A stretch of 64,000 nucleotides of DNA from Brasenia schreberi (lineage: Eukaryota > Streptophyta > Magnoliopsida > Nymphaeales > Cabombaceae), in the NCBI GenBank assembly GCA_036023115.1, contig JAYKKT010000041.1, positions 2,808,501 through 2,872,500 on the forward strand, written 5' to 3'. The translations under genes were made by a program, and so were the position numbers. Positions 35,776 to 49,200 of this stretch are shown here, one piece after another. Positions within the stretch are counted from its first letter, which is position 1. The number at the start of each line of letters is the position of its first letter. The notes under the pieces were generated by a model. It was not told the origin of the DNA. It saw nothing but the letters and a program-made list of their open reading frames with translations, and searched no databases.

Positions 35776-36766
35776 TCCGTTGAATCACTTTAGAAATATG
35801 TTAAGATAGATCTGATTTATTGGCTTAATGTCGGTTAGGTTGCAAGCCTTGTCGGCTCTTTCGACGATGCGGGTATGTCCATCACTGCTTTTCGATGACA
35901 TGAGTGTAATAAAAATGCCTTTAATACTTTTCAAAGCTTCTTAAAAGTTTTGAAATTACACTCGTACCACCGCAAAAAGCAATTGGTGGACATGAGTAAA
36001 TAGGTACCAATGTGGGTGGATCCAATTTTCTTACATATATATCGACCATGCTTTCAAGTAATGCGAGTTGAGCTTTGTTGAGATAGACTTCTAGTTACAG
36101 GAAGTTGATATCGAGTAGCTTGCAAGTGGCTCGGCACACTTACAACCCTAATTAGGTGGACACCTACAGTATCAAACTCGGGACCTTAACTTAGAAGATT
36201 CTTTTGAGTAGGCCATCTAGCCAGGCCAGCCAAGGTTCCTTGTATCATAATCCATTTCTTCGAATATAAGGTATATTTGTGGCTTAAAGAGAAAAGTTTT
36301 GAATTCATGTAAATGTTTCCTTTTGTTGTATTAGAACGTCTCGATATGTGAAACTCGAGTAACGGTGACCTCAAGCTTGGCTAGCTTACATTTGATTCGA
36401 GCTCAATAAGTCCGAGTCCAATTCAAGTATACCTGGTAAATTAGGTCACAGGGTCGAGTCATTTTGGGTTCGGGAGAAATGCATTGACCCCAGTCCCTCG
36501 CAATTTTTGATCGAGCCATATTTTTTAACCTGGACCTGACCCAGGTCAAGTTCTAGTCAACTTCGTGATGAGCCAACACATATAAAATACTCTTATATAT
36601 ATATAGGAAAACCTAAACTCTCACATGCTCACAAGTACCCACCCATTGGTTTTCAGTAGTATGAGTATAATTTAAGGTTTTTCAAAAAAAGACAAAAGAC
36701 AATATTACTAATCCATGCTTGCAAAAATATATGAATAAACAACATCAGTCGTGATAGGATTTAATC

Positions 36767-36767
<1 letters not shown>
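35776..36767. other. Intergenic, nothing recognised
   Basis: AT-rich sequence without coding motifs. Words such as CGAGCTCAAT and CCGAGTCCAATTC resemble common old plant repeat text. Confidence 0.4.

Positions 36768-36814
<47 letters not shown>
36768..36814. repeat. Compound microsatellite (AT)n(GT)n
   Basis: AT run to 36790, then GT run to 36814. Confidence 0.97.
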
Positions 36815-37358
36815 ATAATATATGGTTCCAGCCCATTTTGGGTCAGTTCTGCGTTGACCCAAACAACCTGACTTTTATCGGTTGGATTTCGGCTCACCCA
36901 GTTCAACCCGAAATCCTTTATACCTGACCTAGGCCAGGATTTTTCAGGTCCATTTGTTGGGTTGGGTCCAAAATTTCCAGGTCTAGATTGAAGTTAATAT
37001 CATATGGTTCAATGGAACATGTATCAGATATTAAACTGATGAGAACAAATACCACAGCTGATCTAATTCAAGTTAGCACGAGTCAATCTTAAGTTGCAAG
37101 GGTTTTCTTTTCCAAGAGGGGTGCAAGATTGTGCCGAAGAAGTCCAGCATCTATTACGGGCACCTTGCACCAAAGCTGCTGCTAACCAGTAGAAGAAAAC
37201 CATATCGAGAAGTTATGAAGGTACGGGCGTTGGATCAACAATATGAAGATAGACACCGTCCTTTGCACGTATTGGACCAGCAATATGAACCAAAGAAAAA
37301 AGATACGGCCGTTGAACAGGTTCACCCACTCATCATCCTCAAGTACAAAAAAAAATCT

Positions 37359-37410
37359 CTCTCTATATATATATATTCTCTCTCTATATATATATATAGA
37401 GAGAGAGATA
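37359..37410. repeat. Interrupted (TC)n(TA)n microsatellite
   Basis: CT, TA, CT, TA and GA blocks in turn. Confidence 0.9.
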
Positions 37411-37618
37411 AATAGATAAATAAATGCATATAATCACACCCATCAATAATATATATATAGAAAGAGTATGATTGGATACTGCTCACCACAGTATTTTTCG
37501 AAGAATGAGTATAATAACATTGTTCTTTATTTTCTTTTACAAAATTCTTAAATTATTCTAAATTATACTTATGCCACTGAGAAACAATGGATGAGTGGAT
37601 ATGGTTTTCCTATATATG

Positions 37619-37619
37619 T

Positions 37620-37696
<77 letters not shown>

Positions 37697-37710
37697 GAGA
37701 GAGAGAGATT
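37619..37710. repeat. Compound microsatellite (CA)n(TA)n(TG)n(GA)n
   Basis: CA run, long TA run, TG run and short GA run. CA/TA/TG is self-complementary and could fold into a hairpin. The open frame across it is not a gene. Confidence 0.95.
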
Positions 37711-38552
37711 AGAAAGGAACATTGCTTTTAACTTGCAAGCCGCTGCAAAATCAAAATTTAGGCAAATCTCTAAACCACAAGAAGAAGCAAATGTAGCTAT
37801 AGAATCTTACATTGTGATCTCGGTGAAAAAGGGTTCAATTTTATCGGTTAACTAAGAAATTTCATGCAGTCAAAAATTGGCATTCAAGACCGAGGTATAG
37901 ACACGATCGGTTCCGGTTTACGGCGGTTTTAAATTGTCGGTTCTGGTTCTGGTTTAGAACCGCCACTTTCATTTTTCCGGTTTAAGGTTCAAGTGAAACA
38001 GAAAAAACATTATAAATTTTGAAAACTAAAATAAAAAATCAAAACATAACTCACTCGCATTCATGTCCTACAAATCGAACTCACCATGTGGATCGTGGAA
38101 GTTGAGAGCCTTGCCAAACAAACCAAGGCTCTGAGTGCTCTTTTTAACAAATTTTCAAGAGATAGATCCTTATGAATCAACATTACATCTAGATTTATAA
38201 GTCTAATTCTTGATTAAAGGAGTCACTACATTGGAGTTGAAAAAGAAAATATTTGGAGGCAAAGGAAACCATAAAACATGATATTTTTTTCTTATGGAGT
38301 TAAATATTCACATGGAATGGGATCGAGTTCTGTTGCAACTAAGAATTCATCCAGCCTACAAAACTTAGTGTGAGAAAAGCTTGGGTTGGTTGGGCTCAAG
38401 GAAGTCTACTTCCATTCTTTCTTGAATTTCTTTTTTCTTTTGTGTTTTTTAATAACTGAACCTTCATAATTTTGCCTCATCACATATTATTTTCTTGGCA
38501 ATATAGCAGATTTTGAATTTGGTATTTCAAAAACAGTTGCCAATTGCACCCA

Positions 38553-38670
38553 AAGCATTAGCTCAATGGTAGGACTCTCTAACACTGTTACTGCTGGTGG
38601 GGAGGTCGACTCTGAGAGGGTGCATGTATGAGTGTGTCAGGCTTCAGACCCTTCTTGTAACAAAAGAAAA
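38553..38670 (+). mobile_element. tRNA-derived SINE (diverged)
   Basis: GCATTAGCTCAATGGTAGG matches the A-box region of the family at 41106-41233, followed by a diverged B-box region (GAGGTCGACTCTGAGAGGG) and an A-rich tail. No certain target duplication. Confidence 0.5.
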
Positions 38671-38930
38671 AGTAACCGGGTGTAATTCATATTTGGAAAT
38701 GCTAAGCCTAAGTTTTATATTTGCACAATTAGTGAGGACTCTCCTGGATAGTGGGTAGACTCAAAAGAACCTTCAAGTTAGGAGTGTTCACGGTTCAGTT
38801 TGGCTCGGTTTTTCTTGGTTCAGTTTTGAACTGTAATTCTTATTATAGTCAATGACAGCACCCTCATCAAAAAGAAAAATTAATTTAATATTATGTAGTG
38901 AATGACATTATAGCAGATATTGAAGTGATA

Positions 38931-38932
<2 letters not shown>

Positions 38933-38995
<63 letters not shown>

Positions 38996-38998
38996 TAT
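38933..38998. repeat. (TA)n microsatellite
   Basis: Long near-pure TA run. Confidence 0.97.
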
Positions 38999-39456
38999 AT
39001 AAAGGTACATTTTAAAACAAGACGGTGCTTATGTAAGCCTTTATATATATAAAAAGAGATATATATATAAGAAATTAGTATATGTGCATATAGATACATG
39101 TTTAAATATACCATTCGATTTTGATGATTAATGGTTGAGACATTTAAGTCAAAAAATAAATTATATCGGATGCATTTATTATACTTGTAAAATGTACCAT
39201 TTTTTATTTTGAATTTCAATTGTCGATTCATCAATGGAACAGTTAAGATTTAAAAGCATGTTTAAATGTCAATTGATGTACTCATGGAGTATACTCTTGT
39301 ATATTATATATAAAAGAAAGAGGGAAAAATTAGTAGATGCGCTTAAAAACACTGATCGATATTTAAAAGTGAAAAAATGTTCGAGTACTTTTTCATATGC
39401 ATCTTATATTTAATCTCATTTGTTGATGTCGAATGAGTATCCGGATGAACTAATTC

Positions 39457-39565
<109 letters not shown>

Positions 39566-39606
39566 ATGTGCGGGGCTGAAAGTCTCCGGGGAAACTGGAG
39601 AATACA

Positions 39607-39675
39607 CCTGCACTTGTTATATCGGATAAAACCTGCACTTGTTATATCGGATAAAACCTGCACTTGTTATATTAT
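39607..39675. repeat. 25-bp tandem repeat, 2.7 units
   Basis: CCTGCACTTGTTATATCGG recurs at 39607, 39632 and, partly, 39657. Confidence 0.95.
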
Positions 39676-39839
39676 TGTAAAGAACCTATTCTTAGAACAT
39701 TTATGATCATTCTGCATGTTGGAAAAAAGGAAGAGCCTAGTCGATACGAAAGCAACAAAATTAAAAGACCAACCACAGATCCAGCCATCCAATGGGTCGG
39801 CGGCCTTTTTCAAAGTCCAGATTGGGTTTCAAAGTAACT

Positions 39840-40244
39840 TGTTTGTGGCCTAGGCTCTCTCTGTAGTCCAGTGAGCAAGGCCATCAGCAAAACGAAGGGT
39901 TTCTGCACACAAATCCGCCAATCTCCATTTTTCTACGGAAAAGTTTTGTTGGTTTCTGAATTTCAGCTTTTTCTTAAGCCACCATCTTCCAAAGGGCGAC
40001 GTACACATGATTTTTACCTTTGACCCAACACAGCCACACCCATTTTCTTCTTCATGATAAATTTCTTCTATTTGCAGTATACGTTTCTTGTATCTGTAAT
40101 CCTAGCTTCTTCCTTGCGAGCTTTTCTCATAGAAGGAAATCAAAAAAGGAGAAATGGGCAATCTATGATCCTTTATGAGTCATTTGAAAGAACATTCAAT
40201 ATATTTTTAGCGATTGTTGTGGTTTTTATTCGGGTAATGCGAAG
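39840..40244 (+). promoter_or_regulatory. Upstream and 5' UTR region of the C4-hydroxylase gene
   Basis: Sequence before the start codon at 40245. An open frame at 40054-40269 overlaps the start in another frame and looks like 5' UTR, not a gene. No TATA box was assigned with confidence. Confidence 0.4.
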
Positions 40245-43200
40245 ATGGTTTTGTGGGAAGGATATGTGAGTGACGAAACGATGGGAACATTTGCTCCTAT
40301 TGTTGTCTACTGGCTTTATGCGGGCATGTACCAGATGCTTCCTCCACTGGAGCGGTACCGAATGCGTTCGAGAAAGGAGGAGGAAGAGAAGAACTTGGTG
40401 CACCTTTCCTCTTTGATCAAAGGCGTCCTTCTTCAGCAGCTGGTTCAGGCTGCCGTCGCTCAGACGCTTTTCTCGGTTGGTTTCTTTCGCTTTTATTTTA
40501 TTTGGTACTCTGCATTGATGGTATTGTTTGAGTTAGGAAAGAGCTTTGTAGTTTTTGCTTCGTGGTTTTGTTGGGACATTTCAGAAATGGCGATTCCTGC
40601 ACTCTATAATAGTAAATACTTTTGCTTCGTGTTGTTATGATTTGTGGAGAACGGAATTTAAAGTTTTCATTGTTCTTGTGGAATCTGTGTCATTCTTGTT
40701 GAACTTGATTGCCCCTTTATGGAGGTGGTCTTTAAGAGCATGATGAAATGTTATGTTCTTGCAATCAAATAACGGACTCTTCATCTATGACTGTTTCCCT
40801 GTAAGTGGTCATAAATTCATGACTGTGATGAATGATGAATTCGATGATTTTGTAAGCATCAGGTTCTATGCATTGTTGACTTAGGTGAATGATGTGCCTA
40901 AAGGAAAATAACAAAGCATCCTAGAATTGCTACAACTCCAAGCGGCATTTAGTTCCATAGAATGCATGTGTGACTGATAGGGATCTAGAGCTAAAAAGTG
41001 CAAACAGAAATTAGAAGGGACACTTGGAAAGGAATATTTGATGCTTCAGTGATTAACATGCTATTAAAAGGTCTTTCCTATTGGAGTCATAATGTGTTAC
41101 TTAAGTGGCACTCAGAGCGTTAGCTCTCCTGGCAGGGTATTCGACTCACAAGATGCATATCGTGAGTTTGATTGGGGGGAGGCGGGGTGCATAATGGCTC
41201 CGACTTCCCCCTTCTGACCAGAAGAAAAAATATGTTACTTAAGGGACTTTCGGAAGGGGGTTTTCCTTGTGGGGACAGGCTTTCACCTCATAACTATGCT
41301 CTAGTCATGCTTGCTCACTTGTAGCGTTGTTTCCTCCTGAAACCTCTGTATTTAAGTCCTAGTTATTACATTTTGTCTTGAGGAGGAAGAAAAGTAACCT
41401 AGACCATCTATAATTTTGCAATTTAGCTCAAAGATAGGAAGCTTCACATGATAGGAGGAAATATAAGTGCGGATGGACATTGAACAGTTTGATGCTTTGG
41501 AGAAGACTCGTATGTGAGGCAAAACAGGCGACCTAACATCATTGGACACTGAATCATCCAAGAAAGGCTTCCTTTGGAGGATTTAGAGCAGTTAGAATTG
41601 AATTCTTCGAGGAGTCACAGAGATTTATTAATTTTATTTCCTAAATATATTTGTTTCATAAATCTTGTTAAATTGTTTTTGCAGTTAATATTAAAGGAGG
41701 TGAAGTGACACTATCTTGCTAGGTTAACCTTCAATTCTAGTCTTCCACAAAGCTTCAAAGACACTGGCCTTAAAATACGTTATTCTTTAGGCTTGCTTGT
41801 TCCTATGAACGATTGTGTACCTTAGCTGCAATGCTTGCAACCTGTTAGGTGATTGACTTAGAAACATTCAAATGGGCAGAGGTCACAAGTTCAATATGAA
41901 GGATATGCACCATTTGGCACAGGGTTGCAGATATCCTAGGTAGGCAGGTTGAAGTACTCATGATGTTTTGGATTAAAAAACTAGTATATAGCCAGAATCA
42001 TGTGACACATTCTCTCAGCACTGGGGGACCTAAAGGGAGACCTTGTTAGTTTCTTCTTGCACGTTGGTTATACTTGGGTTGTGTCCACATTAAGAAATGA
42101 CCGACTATTTGGTGTGAAGCTGGGAAAGGTGGTATTCAATTTTCTTTTCCAAAACTGCACCATTGAGTTGAAAATTTTACAATCGAGTAGTTGAGCAATG
42201 TTAAAAGAGAGAAACTAAGTAACCAACAACACCACTTGCCTAAGGCGCATCTTCTTAAAAACAAATACTTTTGCAGCCAAGGTTTACTGCAACTCGTGGT
42301 TTCCATATCCAAAAAGGGATTTTACTGTGCAAATGTAGTTGCACATAGTCCTTGGTGGAAAGGATTTTACAGTAAACATGTGTTCTATTCAAAGCAGGAG
42401 CCATTTTTTTCACCTTGTTAGTTAGACAGATGAATCTTTATACAGTTGAATGTAGTAAGAGCTAAGTGCACAAAGATGATTCTGCTGCCAACACTCGCAA
42501 CAAACAGGGACAGGGTTCTCTCTTATATTGCTGACGCCCTCAGTGGTGGCCTTTGAAAGGCACTTTCATGTGTTTGTCTGCCCTGAAATGCTTTCTGAAA
42601 AAATTCTACATACTATTTTTTCATGATCAACTCCGCCCATGTAAGGGATCATCCTTGCATTGCCGGTCCCAAGCCCGGATAAAGGAGGAGGGTTGTGTTA
42701 GGCTTCCGACAGCTAGCGTAAAACTTCGTCGGATTTTACAACATGGATTACAAAAATTATGAGTATTGCTTTGGGGCGTCCCCGCCTAGCGACGTGCTGC
42801 AGAGCCCGAATGCAGTAAGAAGTAAGCAAGGGCCACTACATTTTCGCCCGAATGTAGTGAATCAATTGCAGAGAGGGTTCCCACATCATGGACGGGTGTG
42901 GGTAAAGAAGTTAGTCCCGCTACATTGCCGCCCGAATGTAGTGAAAAATTTTCAGAGAGGGTCTCCGCATTTTGATTATGGACGGATGCGGGGGGTAAGG
43001 AAGCTAGTCCTAGATAATAAGATTCGTATTGGTTCTTGGAATATCGGAACATTATCGGGTAAGCTAATGGAGGTGGTAGATACTATGATTCGGAGAAAGA
43101 TTCATATTCTATGTTTACAAGAGACAAAAATGGGTTGGAGAAAAAGCAAAGGAGATAGAGGATACAGGTTTTAAATTATGGTACTCAGGTAAAGAAAAGG

Positions 43201-46200
43201 CTCGAAACGGAGTTGGTATTATCATAAATAAAGATTTAAAGGAGAGTGTAGTAGACATACAACGATATGATGACCGAATCATGACGTTGAAATTAGTGTT
43301 AGGAGCAGAGGTTTTGAATATAGTTTGTGCTTACGCACCCCAAGTAGGACTAGAAGATAGTATAAAGACAGTTTTTTGGGAAGAGTTAGATAAGATATTT
43401 CAAAAGATTCCACAAAGGGAGATGATTTGTTTAGGAGGAGATTTAAATGGACATGTCGGTAAAGAGGCATTAGGATATCAAGGGATTCATGAAAACTTTG
43501 GTTTTGGGGATATAAACGAGGAAGGTAGGGAGATTTTAAATTTTGCTATGTCATTTGATCTCTTTGTTGTCAATACAATCTTCAAAAAATGAGATGAACA
43601 TTTAATTACTTATAAGAGTGGCTTATCACAAACACAAATTGATTACTTTATTTGTCGAAAAAAGATAGAGCATGTTGTAAAGATTGTAAGGTAATTCCAG
43701 GAGAAAGCTTAACCACCCAACATCGACTTTTAGTTATGGATTTACAAATAAAAAAGTGGACAAAGAAGAAAAGAGTGCATCGAGCTATTCGGACTAAATG
43801 GTGGAACCTCAAAAGCGAGAAAGAAGATATATTTAAACAGAAAGTCCTTCAAGGAGATGTTTGGAATTATGTTGGCACACCCTGTAATATGTGGAACAAT
43901 ATGGCTATACATATTAGGAAAGTGGCGAAAGATGTGTTAGGGGTATCTAAGGGAGGTGTACCGGCACAAAAAGAAGCTTGGTGGTGGAGTGAAGTAGTAC
44001 AAAATAAAATCAAGGCAAAGAGGGCATGTTACAAATTACATTATGCTAAGAAAACTAGTGAAACTTTAGAAGCTTATAAGAAAGCAAAGAAGGAAGCGAA
44101 AAAGGCCGTTAGTGAAGCAAAAACTAAGATTTGGGATGACTTATATAAAAAACTCAACTCAAAAGAGGGTGAAAGAGATATTTTTAGGATAGCTAGGGCT
44201 AGAGATAAGAAAACTAAAGATCTTAATTATGTTAGATGCATAAAAGACGAGGAGGAAAAAATTCTAGTGGCAAATGATGATATAAGAAATAGATGGAAAA
44301 ACTATTTTTATAATCTTTTTAATGAAAATAAAGATGTTAGTATTAGTTTAGGAGATTTAGCCAAGTCAGAAAAGTATATAAACCACAATTTCTACCGACG
44401 TATTCAAAAGAATGAAGTCAAAGAGGCTCTTAAACATATGAAGAGTGGTAAATCGGTAGGACCAGATAATATTCCTATAGAAGTTTGGAAAATACTAGGA
44501 GAAATAGGAATCACTTGGCTCACAAGGCTATTTAATGAAATATGGAAAAACCAAAAGATGCCCGAGGAATGGAGAACAAGTACACTTATACCCATATATA
44601 AGAACAAGGGAGACATTCAAAATTGTGTGAATTATCGAGGTATCAAGTTAATGAGTCATACTATGAAATTATGGGAAAGAATTATCGAACGTAGGTTAAG
44701 ACAAGTATCAAGTACAACACGGAACCAATTTGGATTTATGCCAGGCAGATCTACTATTGAAGCGATTCACCTTTTGAGACGTCTTATGGAACATTTTAGA
44801 GCAAAAAAGAAAGACCTTCACATGATATTTATTGATCTAGAAAAAGCTTATGATAGGGTACCGAGGGAGGTTCTTTGGAGAACTTTGGAAAAAAGAGGTA
44901 TCTCATTGACATATATTAACCTTATAAGAGACATGTATGATGGTGCAAAAACATGTGTGAGGACTCATGAAGGAACGACAGACTTCTTTGAAGTTAATAT
45001 TGGGTTACATCAAGGATCAACTTTAAGTCCATACTTATTTATAATGGTGATGGATGAGTTAACAAAACATATTCAAGATGAAGTACCTTGGTGTATGTTA
45101 TTTGCAGATGACATTGTATTAGTGGAGGAGTCTAAGGAAAAAGTTAATAGAAAATTAGAACTATGGAGAGAAACATTAGAAAGCAAAGGCCTCCGACTTA
45201 GTAGAACAAAGACAGAATATATGGAATGTAAGTTTGATCATTTGGCTACTTCAGAGGACATAGAAATTAAAATTGGCACACATTGCATTCCCCAAAAGGA
45301 AAGTTTTAAATACCTAGGGTCAATTTTTCAAAGTGATGGAAGAATTGATGGAGATGTTACACATAGAATTAATGCTGGTTGGTTAAAATGGAGAGGAGCA
45401 TCAGGTATTCTTTGTGATAAGAAGATACCATTAAAATTAAAAGGTAAATATTATAGAGCAGCAATTAGGCCTGCCTTGTTTTATGGTTCTGAGTGTTGGG
45501 CAGTTAATCATCAACATGTACAAAAGATGTCTGTGACAGAAATGAAGATGTTGAGATGGATGAGTGGTCATACAAGAAAAGACCGTATACATAATGAGGT
45601 TATTAGAAACAAATTAGGAGTGGCATCAATAGAGGATAAAATGAGAGAACATCGTTTAAGATGGTTTGGACATATAGAACGAAGATCAGAAGAAGAACTT
45701 GTAAGAAGGGTAGAAAAACTAAATTTGGAAAGTATTAAAAGAGGTAGAGGACGACCACAAAAGTGTTGGAAAGAAACAATAAAGAATGATCTAGCTTATT
45801 GGGAGTTAACTGCTAACACGGCACACGATAGGGATCTGTGGAAACAAAGAATCCATGTAGCCGACCTCGTCTAGTATGGGAAAAGGCTTAGTTGTTGTTG
45901 ACTATTTTTTCATGATCACATGGCACCCTTGTATGCTCATGTATTCTCACAACTCCTAGTGGGCATCTGGTTATTGTTGTATATTAATGTCAGTAAGTTC
46001 TTAAACTATAACTCAAGGATCATGAACATGGTGATGAAACTATTTATAATAATGCTGGGAGTGATTTGGTAAGAGTGCATCAAAGTTTCCTGAAAAGTCC
46101 AACTTTGTTGGCTCAGTATTTCCCAAAAGGAAGAGGTGGAGAAAAACAGCCAGTAAAATATTTAACATTCTAACAAAAATAGAAGAAAAGAATCCTGCCC

Positions 46201-49200
46201 TTGTGGGGTCGTAAATGCAGAATCTCCAGGAAATAAGCAATAAGGACATTAAGAGTGACGTGGTAAAAGTTGACCCAACTTTCCTGAGAAGTCCAACTTT
46301 GTTGCTTCAGCATTTGCAAAAAGGGAGAGCTGGAAATGAGCAGCTAACATCATTTTTAGCAGCCAGATTAAATGTAAGAAGTGAATGCAGCTTTGTGGAA
46401 TAGCAAATGTGGACTCTCGTTTTCAAGTGGTTTGAACTGTGGGATTCTCTTGCTTGGATGTGTGAGTTACTACTTTTTCTTTTTGACGAAGGCCAGTGGT
46501 TATGGTGGACATATAATCCACCGGATCACCTAGTCTCTTCTACATGTAACTCTTTTTAAAAAAGGGGGACTGTTATCCACAGCACGGTTGTTATTGGAAA
46601 ATGGTGGGATTCTTGAAGAACAATAATTATTTTATTTAAGTGGTTTCTTTTTTCTTTTTGGTAGTAGATAATGATTCGGATTGTGGGTAAAGAAGTTAGT
46701 CCCGCTATATTGCCGCCCGAATGTAGGAGGGTTTCCAAATCATGGACGGTGTGGATAAAGAAGTTAGTCCCGTTACAATGCTGCCCGAATGTAGTGAATA
46801 AATTATAGAGAGAGTCTTCGCATTTTGAATATAGATGGATGCGGGAGTAAGGAAGCTAGTCCTACATAATAAGATTCGTATTGGTTCTTGGAATATCGCA
46901 ACATTTTCCAGTAAGCTAATGGAGGTGGTAGATACTATAATTCGGAGAAAGATTCATATTCTATTTTTACAAGAGACAAAGTGAGTTGGAGAAAAAGCAA
47001 AGGAGATTGAGGATTCATGTTTTAAATTATGGTACTGTAAGGAAAAGACTCGAAACGGAGTTGGTATTATCATAAATAAAAATTTAAAGGATAGTGTAGT
47101 AGATATACAATGATATGGTGACTGAATCATGACGTTGAAATTAGTGTTAGGAGCATAGGCTTTGAATATAGTTTGTTCTTACGCATCCAAAGTAGGACTA
47201 GAAGATAGGATAAAGACGGTTTTTTTGGAAGAGTTAGATAAGGTGATTCAAAGAATTCTACAAAAGGAGATGATTTGTTTAGGAGGAGACTTAAATGGAC
47301 ATGTCGGTAAAGAGGTATTACGATATCAAGGTATTCATGAAAATTTTGGTTTTAGGGATATAAATAAGGTAGGAAGATTTTAAATTTTGCTATGGCATTT
47401 GATCTCTTTATAGTCAAAACAATCTTAAAAAAATGAGATAAACATTTAATTACTTATAAGAGTGGCTTATCACAAACAAAAATTTACTTTATTTGGAGAA
47501 AAAAAGATAGAGCGAGTTGTAAAGATTGCAAGACAATTCCAAGAGAAAGCTTAACCACCCAACAACGATTTTTAGTTATGGTCCTTATGGATTTACAAAT
47601 AAAAAATGGACAAAGAAGAAAAGAGTGCATCGAGCTATTCAGACTAAATGGTGGAACCTCAAAAGCGAGAAAGAAGATATATTTAAACAGAAAGTCCTTC
47701 GGTGAGATGCTTAGAATTATGTTGGTACACCTTGTGATATGTGGAACAATATGACTATACATATTAAGAAAGTGGTGAAAGATGTGTTAGGTGAATCTAA
47801 GATGTACCGGCACAAAAAGATGCTTGGTGGTGGAGTGAAGTGTTGGAAATCAAGTCTCGCTGTATATTCTCTAGTGTCTTCAGTCTGTGTAAGTCTAGTT
47901 AGGTTATTAGAGTAATGTTATGTACTTGGATCCTAATGAATCGGACCAGATTCATTAAGATCCATTAGGAATCAGTTATTTTTAAGTAGGGTCATTATAG
48001 TCTTTTAAGTTATAACAGGGTTTAGTATAAAGTGTCATTAGGGTTGTCTTGTAACCGTGTGATGATGGACTGAATAAAAGAGGAGAGGGACGGCAGCCAA
48101 GTGAGGCCGACTGGTGCCCTATTTCCCAGGTTCTGTATTTTGCTTATTTTCTTACTATATTGATCAAGATTTGATGAGTAGAATCAACATGGTATCAGAG
48201 CTAAACCTGGGTTTATCAGCCATCGTGGAAAACTAATCGAGAGATTAGTCAAAACAGTGAGTTTTATTCAGTATTTGGTGTATTATTTAAACCTGAAATG
48301 ACATCAGATTCATTGTTAAAGGTGAATATTGGTTGTTGAATTTTGTGTATTGGAGAAAAACCACGGATTCAATTTGAAATATTTGTTTTTAATGAGTTTG
48401 GGTAGTGAGAACCCTAATATTTATCCGTTGGAAAAACGTGAAGAAGATTAAAAGATCGTCATAATCTATGTGCAGTGATCAGTCACTAGTGAAATCGGCA
48501 GAAATATAGAAATCGTATTTTGTTGATTGCACACAATTGCCTAGTGAGGTTCAACCAAATATGGAAGGAATGAAGACGAATGATACATATGAAAACTGTT
48601 CAGCAGAGAAGATTGAAGGTTTTCAGATAACAAATCTGAAACTGGATGGAAAGAACTTTCTTCAGTGGGCCCGATCGATAGAACTGGCAGTGATGGCAAG
48701 GGGGCGTTGGGATTATTTGACTGACGATATGATTCAGCTTCAAATTAACGATCCTCTATACTCAAAATGGCCCAGGGAAAATGCACTTGTGAGTGCCTGG
48801 CTCCTACAGTCGATGTCTCCAATTTCCAGTACGTTTATGTTTATGGAAACAGCTAAAGACATCTGGTTAGCAGTTCATGATGCGTATGCTCAGAGGAAAA
48901 ACATAGCTAAGAAGTATGACATTATTGAGAAGGTTAGAAGATGCAGACAAGGAAACAGGTCAGTTAGTGAATATTATGCAGAACTTCGAGGCCTCTGGGA
49001 AGAATTACAGTTTTATTCTAAGACAAAATATCAGAATTGCGTACAAGAGAGGAATGAAGAGTTTGAAGAAAGGAAAGTGTTTGACCTTTTATGGGGCATC
49101 TCTTCGGATTATGAAGCAGTGAAAAACAACATCCTCAGCAGAGAAGAACTACCGACACTAAGCACAGTATATTCGCTCCTACTTCGAGAGGAAGATAGGA

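Larger units (their letters stand above)
42612..45918 (+). mobile_element. RTE-type LINE, full-length size, 18-bp target duplication
   Basis: Body 42630-45900 (3271 bp). ACTATTTTTTCATGATCA is repeated exactly at 42612-42629 and 45901-45918. There is a head shared with the Au-like SINEs, two 84-bp imperfect repeats (42845-43013), an apurinic-type endonuclease, RT, a C-terminal region and a tail ending GTTGTTGTTG. The short length, single ORF and trinucleotide tail fit the RTE clade. Coding breaks make this copy non-autonomous. Confidence 0.93.

Noticed and set aside
37595..37855. 86-codon open frame rich in Ile/Tyr/Val/Cys
   Set aside because: Most of it translates a CA/TA/TG microsatellite.
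38908..39234. 108-codon minus-strand open frame
   Set aside because: Driven by a TA microsatellite; no homology visible.
39607..39675. Short direct repeats that might suggest a CRISPR array
   Set aside because: Repeats are directly adjacent with no unique spacers, and this is plant nuclear DNA.
40054..40269. 71-codon open frame with hydrophobic segments just upstream of the hydroxylase start
   Set aside because: Overlaps the real start in another frame, has no recognisable domain, and sits where the 5' UTR should be.
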